Source: Adiantum capillus-veneris (Eukaryota; Streptophyta; Polypodiopsida; Polypodiales; Pteridaceae). From it: 64,000 nucleotides of DNA. Made by a program: the position numbers and the translations under genes. Shown one piece after another: positions 53,667-64,000 of the stretch. Each line of letters opens with the position of its first letter. The first letter of the stretch is position 1. The stretch lies in assembly GCA_014529385.2 (NCBI GenBank), contig CM043958.1, forward strand, positions 140,906,234 to 140,970,233, read 5' to 3'. The notes under the pieces are model-generated. The model was not told the DNA's origin. It did no database searches and saw only the letters and a program-made list of their open reading frames with translations.

Positions 53667-56097
53667 TCAAGAAATGGGAGGAGGGAAAAGCCACATAGGT
53701 GGACGGTTGTGCCATCTGAGCACACCCTGGACCATGGTGAAAAAAGGCCCAGGACGCCAAAGTCGAAGGAAAGCCTCTCTGCGCTCCCGCATGCGGTTGG
53801 AGCTGCCCTTGAGTCTCTCAAACTGTCCTCTGAGAGTATGGATCAGCTCTAGCCAAAGATCCCGAACAGTCTCTGCTGGTGGTATAGGGCGCGCCTCGCA
53901 GATGCGGAAGTAGCGGGCCCGCCAGATGAACCAGAGTGTCAGGCCGCTGATGAGCTCCCAAAACTCCTCTCGCTCACTGTACCACTCCTGTGGAGTAAGC
54001 TCTGTAGCAGGCTGGAGTGTAGGTCGACCCCCCTGCATCACTATCATCCTGCTGGTGGAGGATAGCTCAAACTGAAGTGCCGGGCCCGTGAGAGTGGACC
54101 AAGCAGCTGCCCCCCAGGTGTACTGCCGAGCTGTGGAAAGAGCTGGCATCAGCCGAAGAAGGAAGCCACACTTGTTGTGCCACAAGGACAGTCCCAAAGA
54201 CAACGACGTTGACTCTCCACAAGATGGTCACAAGCTGCACATGTGGCCGAGAGACCACTATGTACAAGCCAGCTCCCAACCGCTGTAGCTCGGTGTGCAA
54301 CCAGCCATTGGAACAAAGTGACGTCTCGACTGTTTGGAGTCCCACAACCTCTCCCAAATAGCTGCCAAGAACTCAGCTGTGAGACCCTCCTCCTACCAAT
54401 GAGGTGCTGCAGCAGGACGAGCCTCTCTCTGCATTGCCAGTATGTGACATCCCAGTCGAACAATGTATTGAAAGAAAGGGACACCTGGATGGTCTACTGA
54501 GGAGAAAGGGTCCCTCCAGAGACACTCTCCAGGATCCCACTGTACTCGTGCCAGTGGACAGCTCTCCCAAGCCCACAGTCTCCAGTGGCCAGTCTCAAGA
54601 GCTGCTGGGTCGGGATCTATGACAAGTCCTCCCACAAATGCCCACCACCCGGATCCTTTGAAAACAGCACTCTGCCACCTGTGGGGCCTCTACTGCAACT
54701 CGGTGTAAGCGTGCCTCACCCTGTAGCTCGAAAAACAGGGAGGGTATAGTCTTTGAGCAAGCCCGAACTGAGATGAGAACCTCCAGTCGCGTGAAGGTCC
54801 CCATCCATCTGGGTGCTGCTGACTCGAGAGGTGTGAGCCACTCAATTGGTACTGCCTCTGAGATGTCCTGACACATGCTCTGCCCCTCTCATTCCCTGTA
54901 GTTGAATGCCTTGAAGCTCCTTTGACAAGCCTACAAACTGTAGCCAGTCACCTAAAGTGCGTGCTGGACCCTCTGCCATGGGACCCTAGGAAACATGAGA
55001 CGGACTACCAACCAAGTGGCCTCTCTGAGTGCTAACCATGGGGTTCCAAACAAGGGGCTGTCTCAAGCGCTCCTCCGTGCAAGTAGGCTGATGCTGCTCG
55101 AGGCCTCTCCGCAGTTGCTCCCAAGATCGGAGCAGACTCACAGCGAAGCGGTCCTCCAGTCTCCTACTCAAGCCAACTCTGCGCATCTCTGTGAAAATCC
55201 ATCTAGTCGAGGGTCGACAGGGCCTTCAGCATGAGGCACCCTAGCACTAAGCCGCTAAAGCAAGAACTCCTTCCCGGGCTCCTCTCCTGGAAGAAGTCCT
55301 CTGACAATGAACTTCCCAAGAAGGGCTCTGCTCTGCTGTGCTGGGTCTATGATCCCCAACCCTCCCTGCGAACAAGGAAGAGTGATGACCTACCATGCCA
55401 CTTTGGCCCGGGCTATCTGAGTGTCACGCCCAGACCAAAGGAAGTTCCTGATCAGCCTCTCTACCTGGCTAATACAAGAACTCGAGAAGATCCAACAAGA
55501 AGTGATGTACCACACAGTAGCCAACAACACCTAGTTGGCCACTACAACTCTGCGTGCCAGAGAAAGTCGTGCGGAGCTCCAGTGTAACAACTTCATTCTG
55601 ATAGATAGGAGGAGTGGAGCAATCTGCTGCTCTGGAGACAAGTCCAAACCTACCCGACAGCCCAAGTACCGAACTGCAGTCCCTGGGGGAATCCACCTGA
55701 AACCCTCGCCTGGCATCCAATCGGGCGTAGGAGCACTATTAACCGAGAAAGACACTGTCTTTCTCTAGTTGATGAGTGCGCCAGATGCACAGCAAAAGGT
55801 CTCAAGAGCCTGCTCACACCTGTGAAGGTTGGCCTCCTGGCCCTCCAAGTACAAGGCTGAGTCGTCAGCAAACTCAGCGTCCAGTAGCTCATCTCCCCGA
55901 ATAGGGAGCGCTAAGCCATGTAAACCAACCCGCTGTGAAACCAAAAAATTGCTCATCGCCTCAACATAGAACAGAAGGAGGAAGGGGGCAAGAGGGCAGC
56001 CGTGTTTGACCGAACGTGTGAGCATGAAACGATCACCTCTACCTCCTGACAAAAGTACCTGATTGTGTGCCCGTCTGCATAAAGCTAACACCCCTTT
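53667..56097 (-). pseudogene. LINE L-A ORF2, C-terminal half
   Basis: From RRAHNQVLLSGGRGDRF through SVKHGCPLAPFLLLF, FADDSALYLEG and YLGCRVGLD to the zinc-binding segment (TCAACDHLVESQRRCLWDCP, with the His read as Arg) and the terminal WLFPPPIS. Several frameshifts and stops (e.g. near 55530, 55240, 54890, 54150). The N-terminal half is at 62781-64000. Confidence 0.9.
56081..56097. repeat. 17-bp target-site duplication of L-B (left copy)
   Basis: AAAGCTAACACCCCTTT here recurs exactly at 62781-62797. The duplication lies in the RT coding region of L-A, so removing L-B restores L-A colinearity. Confidence 0.95.
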
Positions 56098-56240
56098 TTT
56101 TTTTTTCGAGAAAAAGATCCTTCTATTAGTGAATGAAAACTGCCCATAGGGCTACATCCACCTCTGCAGGAGAGGGCTACAACAAGCATGATGGGGAGAC
56201 TCTCCCAATGAAAAAAAAACATATATACAATGAGGCTAAA

Positions 56241-59200
56241 TCAAGAGATGGGGGGAGGGAAGAGCCACACAGGTGGACAGTAGTGCCATGTGAGCACCCC
56301 CTGGACAATGGTGTAGAAAGGCCCAGGGCGCCAGAGTCGAAGGAAAGCCTCGCGGTGCTCTCGCATGCAGTTGGAGCTGCCCTGTAGTCCCTCAAGCTGT
56401 CCTCTGAGAGTATGGATCAGCTCTAGCCAAAAGTCACGAACAGTCTCTGCTGGTGGCACAGGGCGAGCCTCAAAGATGCGGAAACAGCGGGCCCGCTAGA
56501 TGAACCAGAGAGCTAGGCCGCTGATGAGCTCCCAACACTCCTCTCTCTCACTGCACCACTCCTGTGGAGTAAGATCTGTAGCAGGCTGGAGTGTAGGTCG
56601 CCCCCCCTGCATCACTATCATCCTGCTGGTGGAAGATAGCTCAAACTGAAGTGCCGAGCCCGTGAGGGTGGACCAAGCCGCTGCCCCCCAAGTGAACTGT
56701 CGAGCCGTGGAGAGGGCAGGCATCAGCTGAAGAACTCGTAGCCACACTTGCTGGGCCGAGGGACAGTCCCAAAGACAGTGACGCTGACTCTCCACCAACT
56801 GGTCACAGGCTGCACATGCGGCCGAGAGACCACTATGCACAAGCCAGCTCCCTACTACTGTGGCTCTGTGTGCAACCAGCCACTGGAACAAAGTGACGCG
56901 CCTCGGCTGTCTGGAGTCCCACACCCTCTGCCAAAACGCTGCCAAGAACTCGACTGTGAGGCCCTCCTCTTGCCAATGACGTGCTGCAGCGGGGCGGGCC
57001 TCTCTCTGTGCTGCAAGTATATGACGTCCAAGCCGAACAGTGTACTGAAAGAAGGGGACTCCTGGGCGGTCTGCAGAAGAGAATGGGTCCCTCCATAGCC
57101 ACTCACCAGGATCCCACTGTACTCGTGCCAGTGGACAGCACTCCCAAGCCCATAGCCTCCAGTGTCCTGTCTCAAGAGCTGCTGGGTCAAGGTCTATGAC
57201 GCAAGTCCTCCCACAGATGCCCACAACTCGGATCCTCTGGAAACAGCACTCTTCTACCTGCGGGGCCTCTACTCCAACTCGCTGTAAACGTCCCCCACCC
57301 TGAAGCTCGAAGAACAGGGCTGGGACAGTCTCTGAGCAAGCCCTGACTGAAATGAGAACCTCCAGTCGTGTGAAGGCTCCCATCCACCGGGGTGCTATTG
57401 GCTCGAGAGGCGTGAGCCACTCAACTTGAACTGACTCTGAGATGTCCTGACACATGCTCTCCACCCCTCTCATGCCCTGTAGCTGGACAACCTGCACCTC
57501 CTCTGACAAACCTGTGAACTCTAGCCAGTCACCTAGAGAGCGCATTGGACCTGTTGCCATGGGACCCCAAGAAACATAAGGCCGACTCCCAACCAAGTGG
57601 CCTCTCTGAGTGCTAACCATGGGGTTCCAGACGAGGGGCTGCCGTAGGCGCTCCTCTGTGCACGTCGGCTGTCTCTGCCCTAGGCCACGCCGTAAGAGCT
57701 CCCAAGATCGAAGCAAACTCACAGTGAATCGGTCCTCCAGTCTCCTGCTCAAACCAACTCGGCGCAACTCTGTAAAGATCCATCTGGTCGAAGGTTGCCA
57801 AGGGCCTCCTGACTGAGGCACCCTGGCACGAAGCCTCTGCAGCAAGAACTCCTTCCAGGGCTCCTCGCCTGGAAGAAGTCCTCTGACGAAGAACTTCCCA
57901 AGACGGGCTCTGCTCTGCTGGATCAATGATCCCAAGCCCTCCCTGAGAACAAGGAAGTGTGATGACCGACCAAGCCACCTTGGCTCGGGCAATCTGACTG
58001 TCGCAACCTGACCAAAGGAAGTTCCTGATCAGCCTCTCTACTTGGCTGATACAAGAACTCGAGAAGATCCAGCAAGGAGTGGTGTACCACATAGTTGCCA
58101 ACAACACCTGGTTGGCAACTACTACTATACCAGCCAGCGAAAGTCGTGCTCAGCTCCAATGCAACAGCTTTCTCCTGATGGACAAGAGAAGAGGAGCAAT
58201 CTGCTGCTTGGGGGACAAGTCCAAACCAACCTGACAACCCAAGTACCGAACTGCAGTCCCTGGAGGAATCCACGTGAAACCCTCTCCTGGCATCCAATCT
58301 GGCACAGGAGCACTGCCAACCGAGAAAGCCACTGTCTTTCTCCAGTTGATCAGTGCGCCCAATGCACAGCAGAAGGTCTCCAAAGCGTGCTCACATCAAT
58401 GTAAATTGGCCTCCTGGCCCTCTAAGTACAAGGCTGAGTCGTCGGCAAACTCAGCGTCGAGAAGCTCATCTCCCCGTATAGGGAGTGCTAAGCCCCTCAG
58501 ACCAACCTGCTGTGACACCAAAAATCTGCTCATCGCCTGCGCATAGTACAGAAAGAGAAAGGGGGCAAGAGGACAACCCTGTCTGACCGATCGTGTGAGC
58601 ATGAAGCGCTCACCTCTACCTCCTGCCAACAGCACCTGACTGTGAGCCTGTCTGTACAAAGCTGACACCCCTCTGATCCAAGCATCTGAGAAGCCCATCC
58701 TACGTAACGTGCCCTGTAGAAAGTCCCAGTCAACTCTGTTGTATGCCTTCTCAAAATCGAGAAGAAGAATCACAAGGTCCTCCCCACGGAGTCGTGCCAG
58801 GGCAGAAGCCTCCCAGAAAGTGAAGATGTTGTCAAGGATACTGCGTTCCTTGACAAAACCTGTCTGAGTCCCATGTATAAGGCTCTCCAAAAGTGGTTGA
58901 ATCCTCAAACTGAGAGCCTTGGCAAGAATTTTGTAGGCTGAGTTGAGGATGGTGATGGGGCGCCACTGTCGAATCTCATCCAAGGAGCCACCCTCCTTTG
59001 GAATGAGGTAAATCAGGCCCTCACTCATGCTATCCGGCATCACTCCTGTGTGCAGAATGTACTGAAAGGCACTACAAAGATCTGGGCCAAGCAGGTCCCA
59101 GTACTCCAAGAAGAAGTTGGGAGTCAGCCCATCCTCACGTGGACAGCTACCACGAGGGAGGGCCCTAAGAGCCGTGTGCAACTCCTCAAGATGAAGAGGT

Positions 59201-60345
59201 ATCTCTAGCCTCTGGTGCATCTCCTCAGTCACTAGACAAGGCATCTGTGCCCAAACCTGCTCCCTGCATGCATCCCGTCTCTCTGACTGGGGCTCAGCCG
59301 ACAGTAACTCACGGTAAAAGTCAGTAGCAACAGCACGCATATCCTCGGGCTCACAAACTACTGATCCATCAGGTCTCCTCAACTGATTGACCTTGGCATG
59401 CGAGTGCCGAGGTCCCACTGTCTCAAAAAAAGCACTTGTCACTCTGTCACCCACGTGAGTCCACTGAGATGCCTCTCGGTGAAAGGCAAACTCATGGTGC
59501 CTCTCCTCTGTGCAAGCAAGCTCCTGTCGAGCCTGCTGTAACTGCTCCTCGAACCATGGACTGTCTGGATGCTGCTCCTGCATCCTCTGTAGTGAAGCAA
59601 TGCCTCGTCTGAGACGTTGCTCCTCCTCTCTCGCTGCAGCCCGTCGAGCCAGAGACTCCTGGAGAAAAAAGTGGCTAAGCTGAGCTAGGCCTAAGGCCAG
59701 TCCGTCAAGCAGAGCCTGGCTGTCCATGCCCTCTGTCCAGAGAGCCTCTACCCTCTCTCTGATTGCTGAGTCCAACAAGACCGGCTCTGGGATGTGCAGC
59801 ATCGTGCTCCCACTCCTCTGCCTGTCTGCCACTGTGAGGATCACTGGTGCATGGTCCGAGAAGGATGTCCCAGAAGGGTCCTCCAACATGTTGAAGTCCC
59901 CTCCTACACACCAATGGTCAACCTGTGGCAAAGACTCAACAATCTGTGACCAAAACTCTGCACGAGCACTTGCGACATTGGGCGCATAGATGTTCAGGAA
60001 GCCCACAAGGCCACCCTGAACCTGCAGAGTAATCCACTAATCCCTGCCTGGCACAATAATCCCTCTGCCCACAATGGCCTGCTGCAATGAGTCCGCAATA
60101 GTCATACATACCCCACCCTTGATGCCTCCAGGTCCAAAAGCAGCTGACCAAAAGGTATCATAACGTCCACGCAAAATCTGACCACATCACCAAATGCGGC
60201 TCTCAGACAAATGGTGCTCTTGAAGCATAAGGAGATCAATCTCTCCTCCCACAAGGCAACGCTGAAGCTCCTGACGCAGTCGGCCCCGCTGTCGCTGAAA
60301 CTGGGGCCCACCTAGTCCCTGCATGTTCCACGAGACGATCCTCAT
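56241..60345 (-). pseudogene. LINE L-B ORF2: endonuclease (internally deleted), reverse transcriptase, zinc-binding tail
   Basis: ATG at 60345 (MRIVSWNMQGLGG) overlaps the ORF1 stop. The endonuclease has WNMQGL, LQEHHL, NIYAPN and intact GGDFNMLEDPS, then jumps to GTSFSDHAP. About 96 residues present in L-C (including SRIDRFY) are missing. An uninterrupted frame of 536 codons (60006-58396) covers most of RT: EDGLTPNFFLEYW, QWRPITILNSAYKILAKALS, GFVKERSILDN, DFEKAYNRVDWDF, SVRQGCPLAPFLFL, FADDSALYLEG. Frameshifts near 58395, 58130 and 57950 lead to a 498-codon frame with an intact CAACDQLVESQRHCLWDCP zinc motif. A stop near 56496 precedes the last 85 codons. The endonuclease deletion alone should abolish autonomous mobility. 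Confidence 0.94.
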
Positions 60346-62256
60346 GGGGAGCGAGAGAGAACAGATGCTGCCGCAGCAGCAAGACAGGCTATCTTCGAGG
60401 CTTGCTTGGATGGGGAGTAATCCGCATCCGAGCGTCCTCTAGATAGGTGAGACTGGAGTGAGTGCGTGGCCCAAGCCGAAGCAGAGCGAGCCGTGCGTAA
60501 AGCAACCTCCTCTGTCCAGGAGTCCTCATGAATGTATACATAGCAAGGTAAACACTGCGTATCAGCAAAAAAGTACACCACAATGTGCCTACATCCTGCT
60601 GAGTCTGGGGGTGTCACCGCAAACTTGGCCAGTAGCCACAAAGTCTGTAGCAAATCTGTAACTCCAAGTTCTCCCATGTGGTGAGAGAACTCGAGAACCT
60701 GTGTATGCAACCATCCAGCCACTGAGTCGAGGGACCACTCTGTCTCGGTCCTACCACAGAGGGGGAAGGAGAAACCAACTGCTGAGTCCAAGGCCTCTGT
60801 CCCCCTAGCGGCGAGGAACAAAGCGTGGACCCTGAAGCAGGCTGCCTCGTGGTGTGCTGCGGAATCGCCGAGAAAGCGAGTGAACCCGTAATCGAAGATC
60901 CCAGCGGCGTCGGAGGTCAATGCTCGTCAGACCACGAGGGATAGCTGCAAGGGAAGATGTCTGAATCTGCAGAGGGGGCTGCAAGAAGGGCTGACCGTCT
61001 CTCGCTAGGCGACTCGTGGCAAAGGCGCTGCCAAGAGATCTCCTAGCCGCCGGCGAGGGACCAGTCTCCTAAGTCGACTCTGGTACTGAAGCAAGAGGAG
61101 GGGGAGAAGGAGCTGGGGGGGGGGGGGGGGGGGGGGGGGGGGAAGAGAAGCGGGGTGGGGCGACAGAGACAGGGGGGCGAGGTGGGGAGTGGGCGGGAGC
61201 AGAGGGCGAGGGAGGGGATGAGGAGGAGGAGGGGAAATCGGAAGGTGTGGCGGCTGGCGAGGGTGAAGCGGAGGTGGAGGCAGGCGTAGGGGGCTCCTCC
61301 TGCTCAAGAGGAACAAAGCGGTTCCCCGTGGGAACCCACTGTTGCTGAGTAGGCACCTGAGGGGCACTCTGAGTGCTAGGCTGTTGCTGTGGCCCCCGGC
61401 GTCGACGGCCACGGGCCTGCTTCCACCCCTCCTCTGCTGGAGCCCCAGGCTCGGAGGGTGGCTCTGACTCTGTGCGCTGTGCCGTTGGCTGTGGCTGCGG
61501 CCCAGCCTTGGCAGGCTAGGGCTGAGGCTGAGGTGCAGGTCGTGGCCTCCTCCGTGGACAGGCCTTCGCTAGGTGGCCCATCTGTCTGCAAATGAAGCAC
61601 TGGTTCGGGAGACCCGAGTACTGCACACTTTGTCTAAACCAACCCCCACTCACCCGAGGCAGAAGGATGACCTTCGGGAGCGTGTTTGTATCTTTGACCA
61701 AAACTCGAACTGAAGGGATGCCAGCCGCCTTGGCAGCTACTGATGCTGCCGTACGAGGTGTCTCCAGGACAGTCCCGATGACGAAGCCAATCCTGGAGAG
61801 AAGTGGGAGGTACTCCCTCCGTAAACCCGGAAAGCAGACTGAGATGGGGATGTCTGCCTCCTCTACTAGCACATCCGAAGTCGGGTCAAAACCATGTCGC
61901 CACTGTCGAAAGTGGGCGCGTGATGCTCGGATGGCCAGTGGACTCATAGCTATGACCTTGGAGGCCATCTTGGAGGTCTCGAACTCGATCTGGTAGTACC
62001 CTCGTCCGAGAATCTGGACATCCAAGATCTTGCCCACCTCTGTGAGAAGGCGGGCTTGGAGAAGGTCTCGCAGCTCTCGTCTGCTAGGACGGGTGCCGAG
62101 AACCTTGCAGATGACAGAAGTCTCCTGCAAGCGCTCTACCTCTGCGGCAAGGCTCGCTTGCTCTGTCGGCGAAAGAGCAAGTCGAATGGTGGGCTCAACG
62201 GGGTCGGACGAGGGGGCTTCAGGCGAGTCCCTCTGTGGTGGAGCTGGAGCCTCCAT
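60342..62256 (-). pseudogene. LINE L-B ORF1: DUF4283-like, CCHC knuckle, Pro-rich linker, unknown C-terminal domain
   Basis: MEAPAPPQRDSPEAPSSDP opens an open frame to 61516 with the whole DUF4283-like region (GRGYYQIEFETSKMA, FRQWRHGFDP, ISVCFPGLRREYL, GGWFRQSVQYSGLPNQ) and an intact knuckle CFICRQMGHLAKACP. A TAG (C-to-T) in the Gln/Pro linker and a poly-Pro run from a 28-base poly-G (61115-61142) follow. The C-terminal domain (RRRWDFFDYGFTRFLGDSA ... FRVHALFLAARGTEALDS ... RHIVVYFFADTQCLPCYVY) matches L-C. The domain ends LSRSP-stop, with the TGA overlapping the ORF2 ATG. Confidence 0.9.
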
Positions 62257-62780
62257 CTGTGTCAATTGCTGAGTCGAAGAAGCGGACGGTGAAGAAATTC
62301 TGCGACCGAGTACGCCGAGCACTTGTCCGAAGAGTAAGTGTTGCAGAGCCAGGTGCAGAAGACCTTCGGGAACGATGAGGACAAGGGGGGGGGGGGGGGG
62401 GAGGGGGGGGGGATGGGGGGACGGATAAAGTGGCGAGCGAGAGTTCAAGAGGCTGTGGGGGGGGGGGGGGGGGGGGGGAGGGAGAAGCGGCCAGGGAAGG
62501 GGGGGGGAGCGGACGGGCTTGGGGGCAGCAAGGGGCGAGGGCGGCGGGCAGCAGAGGGCAAGGGTGGCGGGCTGGGCTGGGCGAGGGAGGCAACGCGAGG
62601 GCGAGGGGGCCAGCGCGAGGGCAAGGGAGGCAGCGCGAGGGCGAGGGGGCAGTGCGGGGGCTGGAGGCAGCGCGAGGGCGAGAGAGAGAGGGGGGGGGGG
62701 GGGGGGGGGGTGGTGAGGGGCAGTGATGGCGCAACAGGGGGGGGGGGGGGAGCGTGCTGCAGCAGTGAGCTCGCAAAATC
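62257..62780 (-). promoter_or_regulatory. LINE L-B 5' leader with G-rich minisatellite
   Basis: On the plus strand, G runs at about 62385-62401, 62456-62479 and 62690-62710, and a minisatellite at about 62583-62680 with units like GGCAGCGCGAGGGCGAGGG (five or six copies, about 20-27 bases). Likely holds the LINE promoter. No defined site was recognised. Quadruplex formation is plausible. Confidence 0.55.
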
Positions 62781-62797
62781 AAAGCTAACACCCCTTT
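62781..62797. repeat. 17-bp target-site duplication of L-B (right copy)
   Basis: Identical to 56081-56097. Confidence 0.95.
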
Positions 62798-64000
62798 GAT
62801 CCAAGCATCTGAGAAGTCCATCCTACGTAGAGTGCCCTCCAAAAAGTCCCAGTCAACTCTGTCGTAGGCCTTCTCAAAATCGAGAAGAAGAATCACTAGA
62901 TCCTCACCACGGAGTCGCGCGAGGGCAGAAGCCTCCGAAAAAGTAAAGATGTTGTCAAGGATACTACGCTCCTTGACAAAACGTGTCTGTGTCCCATGTA
63001 TAATGCTCTCTAGAAGTGGCTGAATCCTCAAACTTAGAGCCTTGGCAAGAATTTTGTAGGCTGGGTTGAGGATGGTGATGGGGCGCCACTGTCGAATCTC
63101 ATCCAAGTAGCCACCCTCCTTGGGAATGAGGTTGATTAGGCCCTCACTCATGCTGTCTGGCATCTCTCCTGTGTGCAGGATGTACTCGAAAGCACTACAG
63201 AGATTTGAGCCAAGCAAGTCCTAGTACTGCAAGAAAAAGTTGGGAGTCAAGTCATCCTCACCTGGACAGCTACCTTAGGGGAGTGCTCTAAGAGCCGTGT
63301 GTAGCTCCTTAAGCTGAAGAGGAAACTCAAGCCTCTGGCGCATCTCCTCAGTCACAAGACAAGGCACCTGTGCCCACACTACTCTTTGCATGCATCCTGA
63401 CGCTCTGACTGAGGCTGTGCAGACAGTAAATCACGGTAGAAGTCAGTAGCAACTGCAGGCATGTCCTCTGGCTCTGAAGCAATTGACCCGTCGGGCCTCC
63501 TCAACTGAATAACCTTGGCATGCGTATGTCGAGGTCCCACTGCCTCAAAGAAAGCGCCCATCACTCTGTCACCCACCTGGGTCCACTGAGATGCCTGTCG
63601 ATGGAAAGCAAACTCATGGCGCCTCTCCTCTGTGCTGACGAGCTCCTGGCGAGCTTGCTGTAACTGTTTCTCCAACCAAGGACTGTTTGGATGCTGCTCC
63701 TACATCCTCTGTAAGGAGCAACGGCCCTTCGGAGACGCCGCTCCTCCTCTCTTGCTGTAGCCAGGCGAGCCCAAGACTCAAGAAAGAGTCGACTAAGCTG
63801 AGCAAGTCCTGAGGCCACTCTGTCAGCAGGAGAATCCTGCATGTCTAGGCTCTCAGTCCAGAGAGCGTCCTCTCGCTCTCGAAGCGCTGAGTCCAGCAAG
63901 ACCCTCTCTGGGATGCGAAGCATCGTGCTCCCCCTCCTCAGCCTATCAGTCACAGTAAGGATCACCGAGGCATGGTCCGAAAAGGAAGTCCGTGTCAGAA
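62798..64000 (-). pseudogene. LINE L-A ORF2, N-terminal half (runs off the window)
   Basis: Minus strand. SDHASVILTV-type end of the endonuclease (about 63965), IPERVLLDSALRERE, a Gln/Arg-rich linker, then RT start (QWRPITILNPAYKILAKAL, FVKERSILDNIFTF, DFEKAYDRVDWDF) down to FSDAWIKGV, where L-B interrupts it. A stop near 63220 and a frameshift near 63690. The element's 5' end lies beyond 64000. Confidence 0.92.

Larger units (their letters stand above)
53513..56097 (-). mobile_element. LINE L-A, 3' part (interrupted by L-B)
   Basis: Poly(A) appears as T(19) at 53513-53531. Above it the ORF2 C-terminus and RT thumb read on the minus strand from stop 53667 up to RRAHNQVLL at about 56060. It continues at 62781 beyond L-B. 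Inserted in a gypsy gag gene. Confidence 0.92.
56098..62780 (-). mobile_element. LINE L-B, nearly full-length, nested in L-A
   Basis: About 6.68 kb on the minus strand: T-tract to 56106, ORF2 (60345 to 56241), ORF1 (62256 to 60342), 5' leader (62257-62780). Flanked by a perfect 17-bp target-site duplication, the mark of target-primed insertion. It has fewer frame breaks than L-C and L-A and is the youngest LINE here. Confidence 0.96.
49520..64000 (+). other. Probable LDAH intron 4 (continues past the window)
   Basis: Starts at donor GTAACC. No later exon with LDAH motifs was found on the plus strand. The interval is filled by LINE and gypsy pieces, all minus strand where orientation is clear. 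That this is one intron is inference. Confidence 0.45.

Overview
The window is nuclear DNA from a land plant with a large, repeat-rich genome. A seed-free vascular plant (fern or lycophyte) or a gymnosperm fits best, but the species cannot be fixed from the sequence. Reasons: spliceosomal introns including one of about 25 kb, Ty3/gypsy elements with chromodomain-like integrase tails, a plant-type hAT transposon (BED finger plus DUF659-type domain), L1-type LINEs with DUF4283-like/CCHC ORF1 proteins, long GA/CT microsatellites and telo-box/bZIP-like motifs in LTRs. Apart from one split host gene, nearly everything recognisable is transposable-element DNA.

Layout. (1) 0-6.4 kb: non-genic, with a dense cluster of AG/CT, AC/GT and GATA microsatellites, an ORF1-like relic (0.74-1.5 kb, minus) and a tRNA-like SINE candidate (5.74-5.96 kb). 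(2) 7.27-9.57 kb: LTRs in opposite orientations. (3) 8.97-22.13 kb: a three-level nest. A decayed minus-strand Ty3/gypsy element (GY3) was hit by a hAT transposon (10120-19841, 8-bp TSD GAAACATG). The hAT was hit by a second Ty3/gypsy element (GY1, 10433-16230, 5-bp TSD TTCTC) just downstream of its TATA-like box. (4) 23.68-49.52 kb: four exons of an LDAH-like gene (lipid-droplet-associated alpha/beta hydrolase), plus strand. Exons 1-2 are at 23.7-23.9 kb and exons 3-4 at 49.3-49.5 kb, separated by a 25.4-kb intron. That intron holds LINE relics, a MITE-like element, a short non-autonomous LTR element with a minisatellite, and a 14.6-kb Ty3/gypsy element (GY2, 32071-46693, TSD AGCAC) whose integrase is split by a nearly full-length LINE (L-C). 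(5) 49.52-64 kb: probably the next LDAH intron, since no further exon was found. It holds LINE relics, a minus-strand gypsy gag fragment, and a LINE (L-A) inserted in that gag and itself split by a second nearly full-length LINE (L-B, 17-bp TSD).

How the parts relate. The LDAH reading frame crosses all three junctions in phase with GT-AG borders, so this looks like a real gene with a transposon-inflated intron. All LINE copies between its exons and downstream are antisense to it. GY1, GY2, GY3 and hAT all carry stops, frameshifts or deletions in essential domains and look dead. The LINEs are closer to intact and show two family-level features: an ATGA stop/start overlap between ORF1 and ORF2, and an uncharacterised C-terminal domain in ORF1. 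Several otherwise different LTR families share a near-identical core sequence just after a poly(A)-signal-like motif.

All homology statements come from reading motifs by eye. No database search was run.
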